Assembly: GCF_000317285.1 (NCBI RefSeq)
Contig: NZ_AJLN01000100.1
Coordinates: forward strand, 272,182-336,181
Reading direction: 5' to 3'
Length of the DNA stretch: 64,000 bases
From: Chlorogloeopsis fritschii PCC 6912
Lineage (GTDB): Bacteria; Cyanobacteriota; Cyanobacteriia; Cyanobacteriales; Nostocaceae
Shown here: in pieces, positions 8,960 to 18,161 of the stretch
Layout: each line of letters opens with the position of its first letter
Position numbering within the stretch: position 1 is the stretch's first letter
The notes under the pieces: model-generated
Databases searched by the model: none
Told to the model about the DNA's origin: nothing
What the model saw: only the letters and a program-made list of their open reading frames with translations
Position numbers and translations under genes: made by a program

Positions 8960-9595
8960 CTACCTTGTTAACTGATACCAAGTTTTTTGACCAACTATTC
9001 CATCTACAGCTAGATTTCTTCTATTTTGAAAAGCTTTGACAGCTGTTTCTGTCAAAGCACCAAAAATTCCATCAACTTGAATAGCATAGCCATGAGATGA
9101 TAATAACCTTTGCAGTACTCTCACACTATTACCAGTTGTACCAAAACGCAAAGTCGGCAAATGGTGACTATTAGAACTTGAAAGTTTTGTCACCTGATTA
9201 TTTTTTTTGATTGGCTTATTTTTGAAACGCTGCTGTGGCAAATCACTCGCTACAGTATATTTTCGCTGACGAGAGCGAGAACTTTTTCCAATCGTATCTT
9301 TGTTTACAGCTTTTAATTTCTTGACAGAATTAGAAAAACTCTGGGAATGAAGCTTTTGTCTAACTTGCTCTGCTGAATTTTGGGCGATCGCAATCTGCAC
9401 AACAGAAGGTTTCTCATCTACCACTATAAATTCAGGCGGCGTGATTTGAGTTGTGGGAGCTATTTCTAATAACTGACTTTGTTTTGACGTTTTTACATCA
9501 TTGTCTAGCTGAGGTGGTAACTTTTCTGGAAAATTGGGCAAATAAGGTTGTCCTGTTGTTAATGCGCCCGTCATCAGCAGACCAATATTACTCAT
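8960..9595 (-). CDS. Peptidoglycan-binding domain protein
   Basis: A 211-residue protein with a C-terminal PG_binding_1 domain (about 148-211): LRFGTTGNSVRVLQRLL, then VDGIFGALTETAVKAFQ and VDGIVGQKTWYQL. This three-helix fold binds cell-wall peptidoglycan. The middle (about 40-145) is low-complexity, basic and Ser/Lys/Gln-rich, probably a disordered spacer. The N-terminus (MSNIGLLMTGALTTG) is weakly hydrophobic and not a convincing signal peptide, so export is uncertain. No catalytic domain is present, so it is likely a wall-anchored or wall-targeting accessory protein. It converges with susA and diverges from the hydrolase gene. Confidence 0.8.
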   Translation of the reverse strand: MSNIGLLMTGALTTGQPYLPNFPEKLPPQLDNDVKTSKQSQLLEIAPTTQITPPEFIVVDEKPSVVQIAIAQNSAEQVRQKLHSQSFSNSVKKLKAVNKDTIGKSSRSRQRKYTVASDLPQQRFKNKPIKKNNQVTKLSSSNSHHLPTLRFGTTGNSVRVLQRLLSSHGYAIQVDGIFGALTETAVKAFQNRRNLAVDGIVGQKTWYQLTR

Positions 9596-9823
9596 TAGTA
9601 TTTCATTTTACTCAAACCCATGTTTTCATTCACATAAAAAATAATTAGCATTCCGGAATGATGAGTGTTTTTAGTTAAAATATATTTTATATCAATCTAA
9701 TATCAAGCAATTTTAGACACAGACGCCATCACTCAAAAAAGCAACACGCAGAGTTGTTGGGCTAGAGACAAATGCAGCTTGCATAATTATAAATGAAGAA
9801 AATTAGATTATAGGAGAAAGCTT

Positions 9824-10450
9824 CTGTCTTTAGAATTCATTGAGATCCCTCCAAGAACAGGGCAAGCACCTGAGGGACTAATTATAACTTTGCACGGTTG
9901 GGGCGCAAATGCGGAGGATGTGGCATCTTTTGCACCGTTTTTAAATTTACCGAATTATCATTTTGTGTTTCCCAATGCACCTTTTCCATATCCTTATTCT
10001 CCTGTTGGTAGGGCTTGGTATGACTTGAGCATGGAAAATATGTATGAAGGATTAGCACAAAGTCGGCAATTGCTAATCGATTGGTTACAATCTTTAGAAA
10101 GCAGCATCGGTGTGCCTTTATCGCGGACAATTTTGAGTGGCTTTTCCCAAGGTGGTGCCATGACCTTTGATGTAGGATCGAAGTTGCCTTTTGCTGGTTT
10201 AGTTGTCATGAGCGGATATTTACATCCCGGCGCGATCGCAGATGTAGAAACCCAAAAATCAACAGCTTTACCTCCAGTTTTAATCATGCATGGCAAATAC
10301 GATCAAGTTGTGCCTTTACAAGCAGCAGTAAGAGCAAGAGACACTTTAGAATTGTTAGGAACTAGAGTGCAATACCATGAATTTGACATCGGTCATGAAA
10401 TACGACCGCATATGCTGGATTTAATACGGAATTTTGTGATTAATATTTAA
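9824..10450 (+). CDS. Alpha/beta hydrolase (carboxylesterase/phospholipase family), apparent CTG start
   Basis: A serine hydrolase of about 208 residues. The oxyanion-loop motif LHGWGAN is near residue 23. The nucleophile elbow is GFSQGG, the acid is the Asp in GKYDQVVP, and the His is in DIGHEIRPH. Length and motifs fit the cytoplasmic carboxylesterase/acyl-protein-thioesterase-like family (COG0400); the substrate is unknown. A TTG at 9890 would cut off the first beta strand (SLEFIEIPPRTGQAPEGLIIT). Upstream the frame stays open to a TGA at 9794 with no ATG, GTG or TTG. CTG 9824 sits 7 bases after AGGAG (9812-9816) and gives LSLEFIEIPP, so it is the best start. A base error in an original ATG is the alternative. 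Confidence 0.85.
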   Translation: MSLEFIEIPPRTGQAPEGLIITLHGWGANAEDVASFAPFLNLPNYHFVFPNAPFPYPYSPVGRAWYDLSMENMYEGLAQSRQLLIDWLQSLESSIGVPLSRTILSGFSQGGAMTFDVGSKLPFAGLVVMSGYLHPGAIADVETQKSTALPPVLIMHGKYDQVVPLQAAVRARDTLELLGTRVQYHEFDIGHEIRPHMLDLIRNFVINI

Positions 10451-10640
10451 AAAATCACCAGGCTGCTCTGATGATATATCTACTAGGATTGGTTACAAAA
10501 GTTTTACAAAATCCGGTATAAATCCGGAAAATTTTTATGAAATTGGCGTCCTCAAATGAGTAAGATATATTGGGTGGCTGCGTCGAGCGCAACGTAACCC
10601 ATGCTGGATGCAAGTGCTGCTAACGGGAGAGGCGAGCAAA

Positions 10641-10853
10641 ATGAAAACTCTAAGCATTTCTAAAACAGACATTGCTACCATGACTCCACAAGATGTAGAA
10701 AATTTAGCTACACGTTTGGAGCAAGATAACTACAGTAATGCTTTTGAAGGTTTGAATGATTGGCACTTATTGCGTGCGATCGCATTTCAGCGCCCAGAGC
10801 TAGTTGAACCCTATATCCACCTTTTAGATTTAGAACCTTACGATGAAGCTTAA
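10641..10853 (+). CDS. Conserved cyanobacterial protein, 70 residues (DUF2555-like)
   Basis: A small acidic soluble protein that starts MKTLSISKTDIATMTPQDVENLA and ends LLDLEPYDEA. The ATG at 10641 has a purine-rich GGGAGAGG about 9 bases upstream. A TTG at 10608 in the same frame would add 11 unconserved-looking residues, so the ATG is chosen. It has no transmembrane segment or metal motif. It resembles the short cyanobacterial family I recall as DUF2555, often placed near coaBC, but that assignment is from memory. It lies about 180 bases upstream of coaBC on the same strand and may be cotranscribed. Its function is unknown. Confidence 0.75.
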   Translation: MKTLSISKTDIATMTPQDVENLATRLEQDNYSNAFEGLNDWHLLRAIAFQRPELVEPYIHLLDLEPYDEA

Positions 10854-10895
10854 TTAGAGCTAATGGCTAATAGACATCTCCAAAAATAGAATGAA

Positions 10896-10949
10896 TGTAG
10901 AGACGCGTACGCCCCAGGCGTTCCCGGAGGGTAATTTCGCGTCTCTACA
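10896..10949. repeat. GTAGAGACGCG palindrome interrupted by a GC-rich insert
   Basis: The arms TGTAGAGACGCG and CGCGTCTCTACA are separated by about 30 bases containing CCAGGCGTTCCCGGAGGG. It belongs to the same family as the perfect palindrome at 19778-19807 and the variant at 61356-61383. Confidence 0.75.
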
Positions 10950-11034
10950 AGGATTTTAGACAACGCGCATATTAATTTATGGAGATGGCTAATTATCAGA
11001 AAACAATTAGCTATTAGCTATTAGCAATAAAATT

Positions 11035-12240
11035 ATGTTAACTCCACAACCAAGGCGGGTTTTAATTGGTATTGGTGGCGGAATCGCCGCTTATAAAGTT
11101 TGTGAAGTTGTTTCTACACTGTTTAAAAATGGTGTAGAAGTGCGAATAATTCTTACTAATTCTGCACAGAAATTTATCACGCCCTTAACTCTCGCCACTT
11201 TATCTCGCCATCCTGCTTATACAGATGAAAATTTTTGGCAACCAATTTATTCTCGCCCGTTGCACATAGAATTGGGTGAATGGGCAGAAGTTTTTGCGAT
11301 CGCGCCTTTAACAGCTAATACGTTAGCCAAGTTAGCCTTTGGGATGGCTGATAATTTGCTTACCAATACGGTGTTAGCTTCCACTTGCCCGGTATTGTTA
11401 GCACCAGCAATGAATACCGATATGTGGGAACAGCAAGTAGTGCAGCGAAATTGGCAGCAGTTAGCGACAAATAGCCGATTTCATACTTTGCCAACAGCAT
11501 CGGGGTTATTGGCGTGCGATCGCGTCGGTGCTGGCAGGATGGCAGAACCACCGGAAATTTTGGCATACATTCAATCATTGCTACACACTGCAGGCAAGCG
11601 AGATTTAGTAGGTAAGCGAGTGTTAATTAGTGCTGGGGGAACGCGAGAGCATTTCGATCCAGTCAGATTTATTGGTAATCCCTCTACGGGAAAAATGGGG
11701 TTAGCTTTAGCACAGGCAGCACTACACCGAGGAGCAAAGGTAACGTTAGTACATGGCCCGGCAAACTTTGATATACCCTTGGGGATAGAAGTAATTGCTG
11801 TTGTCAGTGCCAAGGAAATGCAAGAAGAAATGCTAGGAAATTTGCATAGCGCTGATGTGATAATTATGTCAGCAGCTGTAGCAGATGTGAAGCCACGGGA
11901 ATATGCTCACGAAAAATTGCCAAAGCGATCGCTTCCAGAGGCTTTAGCTTTAGAAGCAGTACCAGACATCATTACAGAATTAGCCAAGCGCAAACAACCG
12001 CATCAAACATTAATTGGGTTTGCTGCCCAGACGGGAGATATTGTTGCCCCCGCGCTAGAAAAGTTACAGAGAAAAAATTTAGACGCAATTGTTGCAAATC
12101 CGGTAGATCAACCGGATAGTGGTTTTGGCAGTGACAACAATCAAGCCGTATTTTTAGATCAACAAGGTCGTCAAGTCAAGATTCCACCTTGTAGCAAATT
12201 GCAGCTAGCTCACCATTTGTTTGATTTTGTTAGTGGTTAG
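11035..12240 (+). CDS. coaBC: Bifunctional phosphopantothenoylcysteine decarboxylase / phosphopantothenate-cysteine ligase
   Basis: CoaBC (Dfp) carries out two consecutive steps of coenzyme A synthesis: joining 4'-phosphopantothenate to cysteine (CoaB) and FMN-dependent decarboxylation (CoaC). The protein has 401 residues, the usual length. The N-terminal flavoprotein domain has [10 protein letters not shown], the His-containing HIELGEWAE region, [10 protein letters not shown] and the substrate motif PAMNTDMW. The CoaB domain starts near 190 with [20 protein letters not shown] and has AAVADVKP and a Lys-rich region. The start is ATG 11035. It follows the 70-residue gene and is followed by repeats. 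Confidence 0.96.
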   Translation: MLTPQPRRVLIGIGGGIAAYKVCEVVSTLFKNGVEVRIILTNSAQKFITPLTLATLSRHPAYTDENFWQPIYSRPLHIELGEWAEVFAIAPLTANTLAKLAFGMADNLLTNTVLASTCPVLLAPAMNTDMWEQQVVQRNWQQLATNSRFHTLPTASGLLACDRVGAGRMAEPPEILAYIQSLLHTAGKRDLVGKRVLISAGGTREHFDPVRFIGNPSTGKMGLALAQAALHRGAKVTLVHGPANFDIPLGIEVIAVVSAKEMQEEMLGNLHSADVIIMSAAVADVKPREYAHEKLPKRSLPEALALEAVPDIITELAKRKQPHQTLIGFAAQTGDIVAPALEKLQRKNLDAIVANPVDQPDSGFGSDNNQAVFLDQQGRQVKIPPCSKLQLAHHLFDFVSG

Positions 12241-12673
12241 CCATTTGTCATTAGTCATTGTCATTTGTCATTAGTTAGTGGTTAGTAGGGGAGGCAGCGC
12301 GCCCTTGGAGATTAAGAGGAGCTAACGGAAACGTCTCCGGCTCCGCTCCGTTGTAGCGACTGCCGTGCAGGTTTTGCTGATGATTTTTCGGTTGAAACAG
12401 ACAATTTATCTTCTAAACCCGCCCGTACAGCAGTTAATAGGTTGCTTGTCTCCCCATCTCCCCTTGTCCCCCTTGTCCCCTTGTCTCCCTCTTTCCTTCT
12501 GCCTACCAACGGATACGCCACTACCTTTGGAAGCCGCTCCGCGTCTACGTGTCTACTGCCCTCTGCCTTTCTTCCTGCAATCTTGACTATACGTAAAAAA
12601 TCTAGGATAAAAAATTACGTACCACCCTCCAATGTACGATTACCTCTGAGAGGGAGATGAGTTAGAAGGCGAA
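12241..12673. other. Repeat-filled intergenic region
   Basis: The region holds GTCATTAGTCATTGTCATT units (12244-12285), then a block similar to the GC-rich interspersed repeat seen at 48.2 kb (CTCCGGCTCCGCTCCG, about 12335-12350). Next come a C/T-rich minirepeat (CCCCTTGTCCCCCTTGTCC, about 12450-12490) and GAAGCCGCTCCGCGTCTACG (12530-12549). Open frames across it on both strands are repeat-derived and not counted as genes. Confidence 0.65.
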
Positions 12674-13522
12674 ATGCCAGCATATACTGACAAGCAAAAA
12701 CCGTTACAAAAACAACTAGGATGGTGTTTGGATCGGCGAGATCCGCAATTTATCCAATCTCTAATGCCGATTTGGGAATGGCTTTACTACCACTATTTTC
12801 ATGTCCAAACTAGTGGTTGGGAGCATATCCCATCTCACAAAAAAGTTTTATTCGTCGGTTCCCATAATGGTGGACTCGCTGCTCCTGATATGTTTATGAT
12901 GATGTACGACTGGTTTCAACGCTATGGTGTGCAACGACCAGTCTATGGTTTGATGCATCCGACAATGTGGAAAGTAGTTCCTCCAGTAGCGGAAGCGGCT
13001 GCTAAGGTAGGAGCCGTTGTAGCACATCCAAAAATGGCGATCGCTGCCTTGCGTTCTGGAGCTAGCGTACTTGTCTATCCAGGTGGGGCGCAAGATGTTT
13101 TCCGTCCGCATTCTCTGCGCAACAAAATTTACTTTGCCAATCGTCACGGATTTATTAAGCTAGCACTACGAGAAGAAGTGCCAATAGTACCTGTAGTTTC
13201 CACTGGCGCTCACGATACGTTGATTGTGCTTGCTGAGTGCTATAAAATTGTGCAGCAACTCCATAACTGGGGAATGCCCTGGCTATTTGGAATCGATCCA
13301 GAAGTTTTCCCTATTTATTTGGGATTACCTTGGGGATTAGCATTAGGCCCTTTGCCCAATATTCCTTTACCAAAACCTATCCATACGCGAGTTTGCCCGC
13401 CGATTGTATTTGAACGCTACGGTCGTCAAGCCGCGTGCGATCGCGAATATGTTCATGCCTGCTATGAGCTTGTCCGCAGTAAAATGCAGCAAGAGTTGGA
13501 TAATTTGGTTAAGATGAGCTAA
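12674..13522 (+). CDS. Lysophospholipid acyltransferase-family protein (DGAT2/MGAT-like)
   Basis: A 282-residue acyltransferase of the PlsC/LPLAT superfamily. The catalytic block is FVGSHNGGLAAPDMF near residue 56, where His and a downstream Asp stand in for the HX4D motif with the longer spacing of the MGAT/DGAT2 subgroup. The glycerol-phosphate-binding-like block is VYPGGAQDVFRP near 140. Further blocks LALREEVPIVPVVSTGAHDT and PLPKPIHTRVCPPI are typical of the subgroup. It probably transfers acyl groups from acyl-ACP to a lipid or quinone alcohol at a membrane. The Synechocystis homologue Slr2103 is linked to acylplastoquinol/neutral-lipid formation, if my recollection is right. The substrate here is undetermined. 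The start is ATG 12674 with AAGG upstream. Confidence 0.82.
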   Translation: MPAYTDKQKPLQKQLGWCLDRRDPQFIQSLMPIWEWLYYHYFHVQTSGWEHIPSHKKVLFVGSHNGGLAAPDMFMMMYDWFQRYGVQRPVYGLMHPTMWKVVPPVAEAAAKVGAVVAHPKMAIAALRSGASVLVYPGGAQDVFRPHSLRNKIYFANRHGFIKLALREEVPIVPVVSTGAHDTLIVLAECYKIVQQLHNWGMPWLFGIDPEVFPIYLGLPWGLALGPLPNIPLPKPIHTRVCPPIVFERYGRQAACDREYVHACYELVRSKMQQELDNLVKMS

Positions 13523-13535
13523 ACCAAAGCAAAAA

Positions 13536-13570
13536 CGCAAAGATGCTTTGAAAAATATCACATCTTTGCG
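13536..13570 (+). terminator. Hairpin after the acyltransferase gene
   Basis: CGCAAAGATG (13536-13545) and CATCTTTGCG (13561-13570) form a perfect 10-bp stem with a 15-base loop, 13 bases after the stop. No strong T run follows, so it is a likely but not certain terminator. Confidence 0.5.
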
Positions 13571-13767
13571 CTTTGCCTAAAACTAATCTCAATCGAGCGT
13601 GCAAGGAAGATTTTTGGTTAAACTTTCTGATTTAAAAAGGCATAAAATTGCCCATCTTGAAAGAAATATATCCTGAATCTGCCCAGTTAGTCAAAGGATT
13701 AAAAATATTTGCCAAATTAGTTGTAAAAAATTATGCATATAAGTTATTGATATGTCTAAAATATAAC

Positions 13768-13802
13768 TGGCACTCCCAAAGCGATCGCGCTCATGAGTGC
13801 CA
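13768..13802 (-). terminator. Hairpin after rpaA
   Basis: TGGCACTC (13768-13775) pairs with GAGTGCCA (13795-13802), and a HIP1 octamer sits in the loop. It begins 7 bases after the rpaA stop on the minus strand and is followed there by TTATATTTT, so it is a plausible intrinsic terminator. Confidence 0.5.
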
Positions 13803-13808
13803 ATTATA

Positions 13809-14552
13809 TTACTCAACCCTTGAGGTGGAAACGCTCTCAGCAGATTGGGGTGTACTAGGTAGTTCCAAACAGTAGCCCGCACCATACACCGTTTTAATAT
13901 AACGGGGATGACGGGGATCGGGTTCTAACTTAGTTCGCAAGTGGCGAATGTGAACTCGAATTGTCTCAATATCATCATCTGGATCGTAACCCCAGACTTC
14001 CCTAAGAATTTCACTCGGAGAAACGGTCTGACCGTGCCGCTGTAGTAGGCAGTGGAGTAGCTCAAATTCCAAGTGAGTTAGCTTTACTGTTTGACCAAAC
14101 CATATAGCTTCAAACCTTTCAGGAACGAGAGTTAATGGCCCGTAATTAAGAATTTCACTGTGCTTGGCTGCTTGAGGAATCCGATCAGTGCGTCGCAGCA
14201 GTGCCCTTACCCGTGCCAGCATCTCCTCAACTTCAAACGGCTTGGTGAGGTAGTCATCCGCGCCCGCATTAAAGCCTTCTACCTTATCCTGAGTTTGACT
14301 CAGAGCAGTTAACATCAACACAGGAATTTCAGCAGTCCGTTCATCACGTCGCAAGCGTTGACAAATGGTAAATCCGTCTACTCTAGGTAACATCAGATCG
14401 AGCATGATTAGATCTGGCTGTAGTTGGAGAGCCAGTGCTTGACCTTTAATACCATCTTCGGCTTGACTGACGTCGTAACCAGCCATTTCCAAATTGACGG
14501 CAACTAACTCTGAAATCGCTGGGTCATCGTCTATGACTAGAATCCTCGGCAT
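13809..14552 (-). CDS. rpaA: Response regulator RpaA (OmpR family)
   Basis: A 247-residue OmpR-type regulator. The receiver domain (1-120) has [14 protein letters not shown], phospho-Asp in [13 protein letters not shown] near residue 53, the switch Thr in VLMLTALSQ, and Lys in [13 protein letters not shown] winged-helix DNA-binding domain follows (about 140-235), with [35 protein letters not shown] and [10 protein letters not shown]. The sequence is nearly collinear with RpaA of Synechococcus elongatus as I remember it. RpaA is the SasA-phosphorylated master regulator of circadian output, and it also affects phycobilisome-photosystem coupling. RpaB differs in the linker and recognition helix. 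The start is ATG 14552. No other genes seem to share its transcript. Confidence 0.93.
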   Translation of the reverse strand: MPRILVIDDDPAISELVAVNLEMAGYDVSQAEDGIKGQALALQLQPDLIMLDLMLPRVDGFTICQRLRRDERTAEIPVLMLTALSQTQDKVEGFNAGADDYLTKPFEVEEMLARVRALLRRTDRIPQAAKHSEILNYGPLTLVPERFEAIWFGQTVKLTHLEFELLHCLLQRHGQTVSPSEILREVWGYDPDDDIETIRVHIRHLRTKLEPDPRHPRYIKTVYGAGYCLELPSTPQSAESVSTSRVE

Positions 14553-15340
14553 TATTAAAAGTTTATTACTACTTATTAAGGATAAATAAGAACCTTTGGG
14601 GGATACAAAGATTTCTTCATTGATTATAAAAAATAATTGAAATTTAACATAAAACTTAAAATAAAATGTTGTAAAACAAGACCCAAGCTAAATTAAATCT
14701 TGAGCGTAATGTGTTATGTGCCATACAATTCATCTCGTTTTGTGCAAACCACCGTAACGATGATGAATTGTCAATATAGAAAAAACTACTAAAAATGCAA
14801 CTAACACTTTACACACAGTACACACAATCTTATTAAATTGAGTACTGTAATTGCATCTGCTTTTGGATTCTCGGCGATTGCTGCTATTTAGTCAAGCATC
14901 TACTTGCTACATATTTAGAGAAAGCGCTCGCACAAAATGTAAATTTATATAAATAAGTAATCTATAATACCTTTTAAGTAAGTATTTGCAATTACATAGC
15001 TTTTCTCGTCTTCCCAAAGTAGGAAAGCATCCACTAGGGCGATCGTCGAATTTAATGCGAGGAATTTTGTAGATGGGGTTGAAGATACGAAACCCAACAT
15101 TTACAGTATGTTGGGTTTGCTTGCACTCAACGAGGAAACTTCCAAGGATGCAGTAGCTCCACGAGCCGAAAAAGCCAATGTGAGGAAATGATGGCTCAGG
15201 CAACACAGTAGCTCCCCTCATACTGCCATGCGTTAGTTTGCTTTGCAGGCAACTAATGTGATACCGATGCCATCTTTCCTCGAACTTCTGGCGATCGCAA
15301 GCACTTTTACAAAATCGTACTTGTCAGGTTTTACCGAACG
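14553..15340. other. Long intergenic region upstream of rpaA
   Basis: Nearly 790 bases without a convincing gene between rpaA and the parA-like gene, both on the minus strand. A perfect 10-bp hairpin lies at 15091-15117 (AACCCAACAT/ATGTTGGGTT, 7-base loop), an interspersed repeat type. A 104-codon minus-strand frame at 14907-15221 crosses this hairpin and is not credible. The rpaA promoter should lie in the AT-rich part just above 14552. Confidence 0.5.
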
Positions 15341-16246
15341 TCAACTAATAGCAGCGTGCATTCTCAACTTTTTCATCAACTCTTGAGTTAACTGAGAGAA
15401 AGCTTTTGATCCTGCTGATTGAGGAGCATTTAAAACAGCCGGTACAAAGCTATCAACTGCCTTAGCAACATTTACATCCACTGGAATTTGTGTTTGACAA
15501 ATTTTTTCTTGATCAAAATCTTGATGAACACGCTGCATGACTTGTTTGTAATATCTGCCAGTTAACAAATTGGCATTGGACATTGTAAAGACAATGCCTA
15601 GCATTTGTATATCAATTTTTGCCTCTTGCTCGTGGCTATCTTTTAATTGAGCAATGCGTCTTTCCAACAACTGGATACCTACTACAGAAAGAGGTTCTGG
15701 TTTAGCAGGAAGTATGTAAAAATTACTAGTTGCTAAAGCACTACGAGTCAGCAAATTATAGCCTGGGGCACAGTCTAGGATAATAAAATCATATTCTTGA
15801 CGTACTGGTTCTATGATTTTAGCCAGCAAGACTCTTTCAAAACGATTCCAAATTGTTTCAAAGTCTTTTTCTGCCAGATTCACTGCTTGTCTGTGCAGCA
15901 TTTCTGAAATCACAAATTCATCGTATAAGTCAATATCTCCTGGTAACAAATCTAGTCCTTCGAGCTTACAAACCTGTGATTCAATAACTTCTGGAACTGT
16001 ATGTTTAGGTTGAGGCTCCGGATTAATAATTTGATCTATTAGATACCTAAAAGTCTTTCGTTGTTTACGGCGTCTGGCAAAGTCTACAGGCGACATTAAA
16101 CTGAGTGTTGCACTAATTTGAGTATCTAAATCGAGAACTAACACCCGCTTGCCATGCTCTTTCGCTAAACAAGTTGCCAAATTGACGCTGAGAGTCGTTT
16201 TGCCGACACCACCCTTCATATTTGCAGTTGCAATTACATATCCCAT
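15341..16246 (-). CDS. ParA family ATPase
   Basis: A 301-residue deviant Walker ATPase. Walker A is MKGGVGKTTLSVNLA near residue 10 with the signature second Lys. Walker A' is VLVLDLDTQISAT, and Walker B is YDFIILDCAPGYN near 155, followed by the AKPEPLSVVG switch region. Such ATPases bind DNA non-specifically as ATP dimers and position cargo (chromosome, plasmid, carboxysomes or protein clusters). No parB-like gene adjoins it on this strand, so it may be an orphan positioning ATPase; the cargo is not evident. The start is ATG 16246. It diverges from the cassette starting at 16769, whose ParA domain is a different, more distant sequence. Confidence 0.85.
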   Translation of the reverse strand: MGYVIATANMKGGVGKTTLSVNLATCLAKEHGKRVLVLDLDTQISATLSLMSPVDFARRRKQRKTFRYLIDQIINPEPQPKHTVPEVIESQVCKLEGLDLLPGDIDLYDEFVISEMLHRQAVNLAEKDFETIWNRFERVLLAKIIEPVRQEYDFIILDCAPGYNLLTRSALATSNFYILPAKPEPLSVVGIQLLERRIAQLKDSHEQEAKIDIQMLGIVFTMSNANLLTGRYYKQVMQRVHQDFDQEKICQTQIPVDVNVAKAVDSFVPAVLNAPQSAGSKAFSQLTQELMKKLRMHAAIS

Positions 16247-16768
16247 TGCTTAATTCCTCTGATGAAGCATTCCCATCTAGGTAGCTTACACGTCCTGTTA
16301 TCCCGTAAAAATTTTTGCTAAATTTAACATTTCCGACACTCAACAATTTAGCGTCGGTGGTAGTGCCTTGGTTAAGCAGTCAGATTATACCAGTCAAGGG
16401 ATGTTTTTGCTCTCACAATAGCTCGTAATTTACAGTTTATACCCCTAGCCAGTAAATATTGAACATGACTGTACTTTAAGCAATATCTATAAGTTATTGA
16501 AAAAATATTTAGCCATTTATCATTTTTTTACTTTTTTAAAAGTAATTTATACTACACAAAATCATTTTTGATGCAATAAAATATAATGTATTAAATAACA
16601 CTTTAACTCAAGGCTTATCCTTACCCTTACTTAACTAAAACATAGAAGAATTTACTCTCTCTAGAATTTAATCAGAGATAGGAAGTCCAAGAAAAACATT
16701 AAATAACCGAGAAGCATTCAGTTATCAGTACTTACTAATGGTTCCTATTTTTTAGAGGTAGAACGAGA
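16247..16768. other. AT-rich divergent promoter region
   Basis: About 520 AT-rich bases separate the minus-strand ParA from the plus-strand nuclease-ParA cassette. It has no HIP1 octamer and no recognisable repeat. Promoters for both directions probably lie here. It marks the left edge of the base-composition shift seen in the cassette. Confidence 0.45.
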
Positions 16769-17396
16769 TTGTCTTTTAATCCTGAACTTTGCCGTAACGA
16801 AAGCGAAGTTGAAAGTAAACTAATCGTCCAATACTTGCTACCACAACTGGGTTATACTCCTGATACCTGGCATCAAGAGATTACATTTGGCAAGATTCGT
16901 TTAGATTTTTTAGCTTTTGCCGCGCAGGCTATTCCCTTTGTGTTGGATGCTAACTCACCTTTGAGTTTGGTAATGGAGGCAAAAAGTCCCAAGCAGAATT
17001 TAAATAATCATGTTCATCGACTTAAGAATTATTTAATCAGCTTGAATGTAGAATATGGGTTGCTTACAAATGGCAAAGAAATTAGAATTTATCAAAAATC
17101 TCAAGATGATATTCAGCTAGTATTTCAATGTGCTGGCAAAGAATTAGACCACAGAATAGAAGAAATAAAAGCTTTAATTGGCAGGGATAGCTTAAAAGAG
17201 AAAAAATCCACAGACAATTCAGAGACTCAAACTACTGAGAAGAATAAACCAAATCCTCAAACAATTTCTGATCCTAGTTCTGAAACTAAGAGGCAACATT
17301 CAATGAAAGTAATTGCTGTTTATCATAATAAAGGCGGCGTTGGTAAAACAACAACTGTAGTAAACCTGGCAGCTGCTATTAGAAAAAAGGGAAAAA
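16769..17396 (+). CDS. Nuclease-like domain (type I restriction R-subunit N-terminal type) fused to ParA, 5' part of frameshifted gene
   Basis: Residues 1-140 match the fold of the HsdR N-terminal / PD-(D/E)xK family. They have ESEVESKLIVQYLLPQLGY, Asp46 in GKIRLDFLA, and Glu70-x-Lys72 in VMEAKSP, then YGLLTNGKEIRIYQ. The D...ExK set needed for metal-dependent cleavage is complete. A polar linker (140-178) leads into a ParA domain at Met179, with KGGVGKTT at 188-195. The frame ends prematurely at 17410; within 17381-17396 (A/G homopolymers) one base too many shifts the reading. The start is TTG 16769 with AGAGG 10 bases upstream. ATG 17303, with AAGAGG upstream, could start ParA alone. A nuclease-ParA fusion is unusual. 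Confidence 0.82.
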
Positions 17397-18161
17397 GTTT
17401 TAGTTGTTGATCTTGATAGTCAAGCTAATACTACATTTGCTACAGGTTTGGTAAAATTTGATGATGAGGACTTAGATGATATTAAAGATTCAAATATTCT
17501 TCAAATCTTACAATCGGAAGAACATTTTCCTATTTTAGAGGTAGCTAGAAAATCTAATTTTTCTAATCCGGAAATTGATGTAGTTCCATCACATATTGAT
17601 TTAATGAAGAATGAGCAGGATTTAAATAGACTTGACTATAGTAGATTAATACTAATTGAAAAATTAGAGCAAGTAAAAGATAAATATGATGTTGTACTTA
17701 TTGATACACCTCCATCTTTAAATTTGTATGCAAGGATCGCCTTGATAGCTGCTGACTATCTTATCATTCCATCAGATTTGAAACCATTTGCTAATCAAGG
17801 ATTAATAAATGTAAAAGAGTTTGTTAAAGCTGTTAATGGATTTAGAAAGCAAATCAAAAAACCATCTATTGAAATAATAGGAGTTCTTGCCTGTAAAATT
17901 TCAACAAATAATCAATTTGTGAAACATACCTTGCCCAAGCGAATAGAAAAAATTCCACAAAGATATGGACTAAACATAATGGATACAGTTATTTATGAAA
18001 GAGACGATCTAGCTAAGTGTTCAGAAAACTTTCAGATTCTCGGTAATATAGAAGTCGCTGATCCAATATCGATACTGGATTTTAAACCTAGTTCAACTTC
18101 AGCACAAGAATTTGAATTACTAGCAAAAGAAGTGTTACAAAAAATAGGAATGACTACATGA
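17397..18161 (+). CDS. ParA ATPase, 3' part of the frameshifted nuclease-ParA gene
   Basis: This frame continues directly from the Walker A segment: VLVVDLDSQANTTFATGL (Walker A') near the start, Walker B at DVVLIDTPPSLN, then PSDLKPFANQGLINVKEF, the canonical ParA switch. Read together with the 5' part, the product would be about 464 residues with nuclease-like, linker and ParA domains. It ends TGA at 18161, overlapping the next gene by 4 bases (ATGA), which implies translational coupling. The DNA is AT-rich and lacks HIP1. If the frameshift is real, neither piece has a full ParA fold, since the Walker A Lys and the catalytic Asp are separated. Confidence 0.82.
   Translation, partial: VLVVDLDSQANTTFATGLVKFDDEDLDDIKDSNILQILQSEEHFPILEVARKSNFSNPEIDVVPSHIDLMKNEQDLNRLDYSRLILIEKLEQVKDKYDVVLIDTPPSLNLYARIALIAADYLIIPSDLKPFANQGLINVKEFVKAVNGFRKQIKKPSIEIIGVLACKISTNNQFVKHTLPKRIEKIPQRYGLNIMDTVIYERDDLAKCSENFQILGNIEVADPISILDFKPSSTSAQEFELLAKEVLQKIGMTT

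Noticed and set aside
12312..12660. Several overlapping open frames on both strands
   Set aside because: They are made of C/T-rich minirepeats and GC-rich interspersed repeat pieces.
14907..15221. 104-codon minus-strand frame
   Set aside because: It crosses an interspersed hairpin (15091-15117). Similar frames across this repeat type are artefacts.
15341..18161. A single ParA-ParB plasmid partition locus
   Set aside because: The minus-strand ParA has no adjacent parB. The plus-strand cassette has a nuclease fusion and no recognisable origin or centromere repeats, so a plasmid partition system is not supported.
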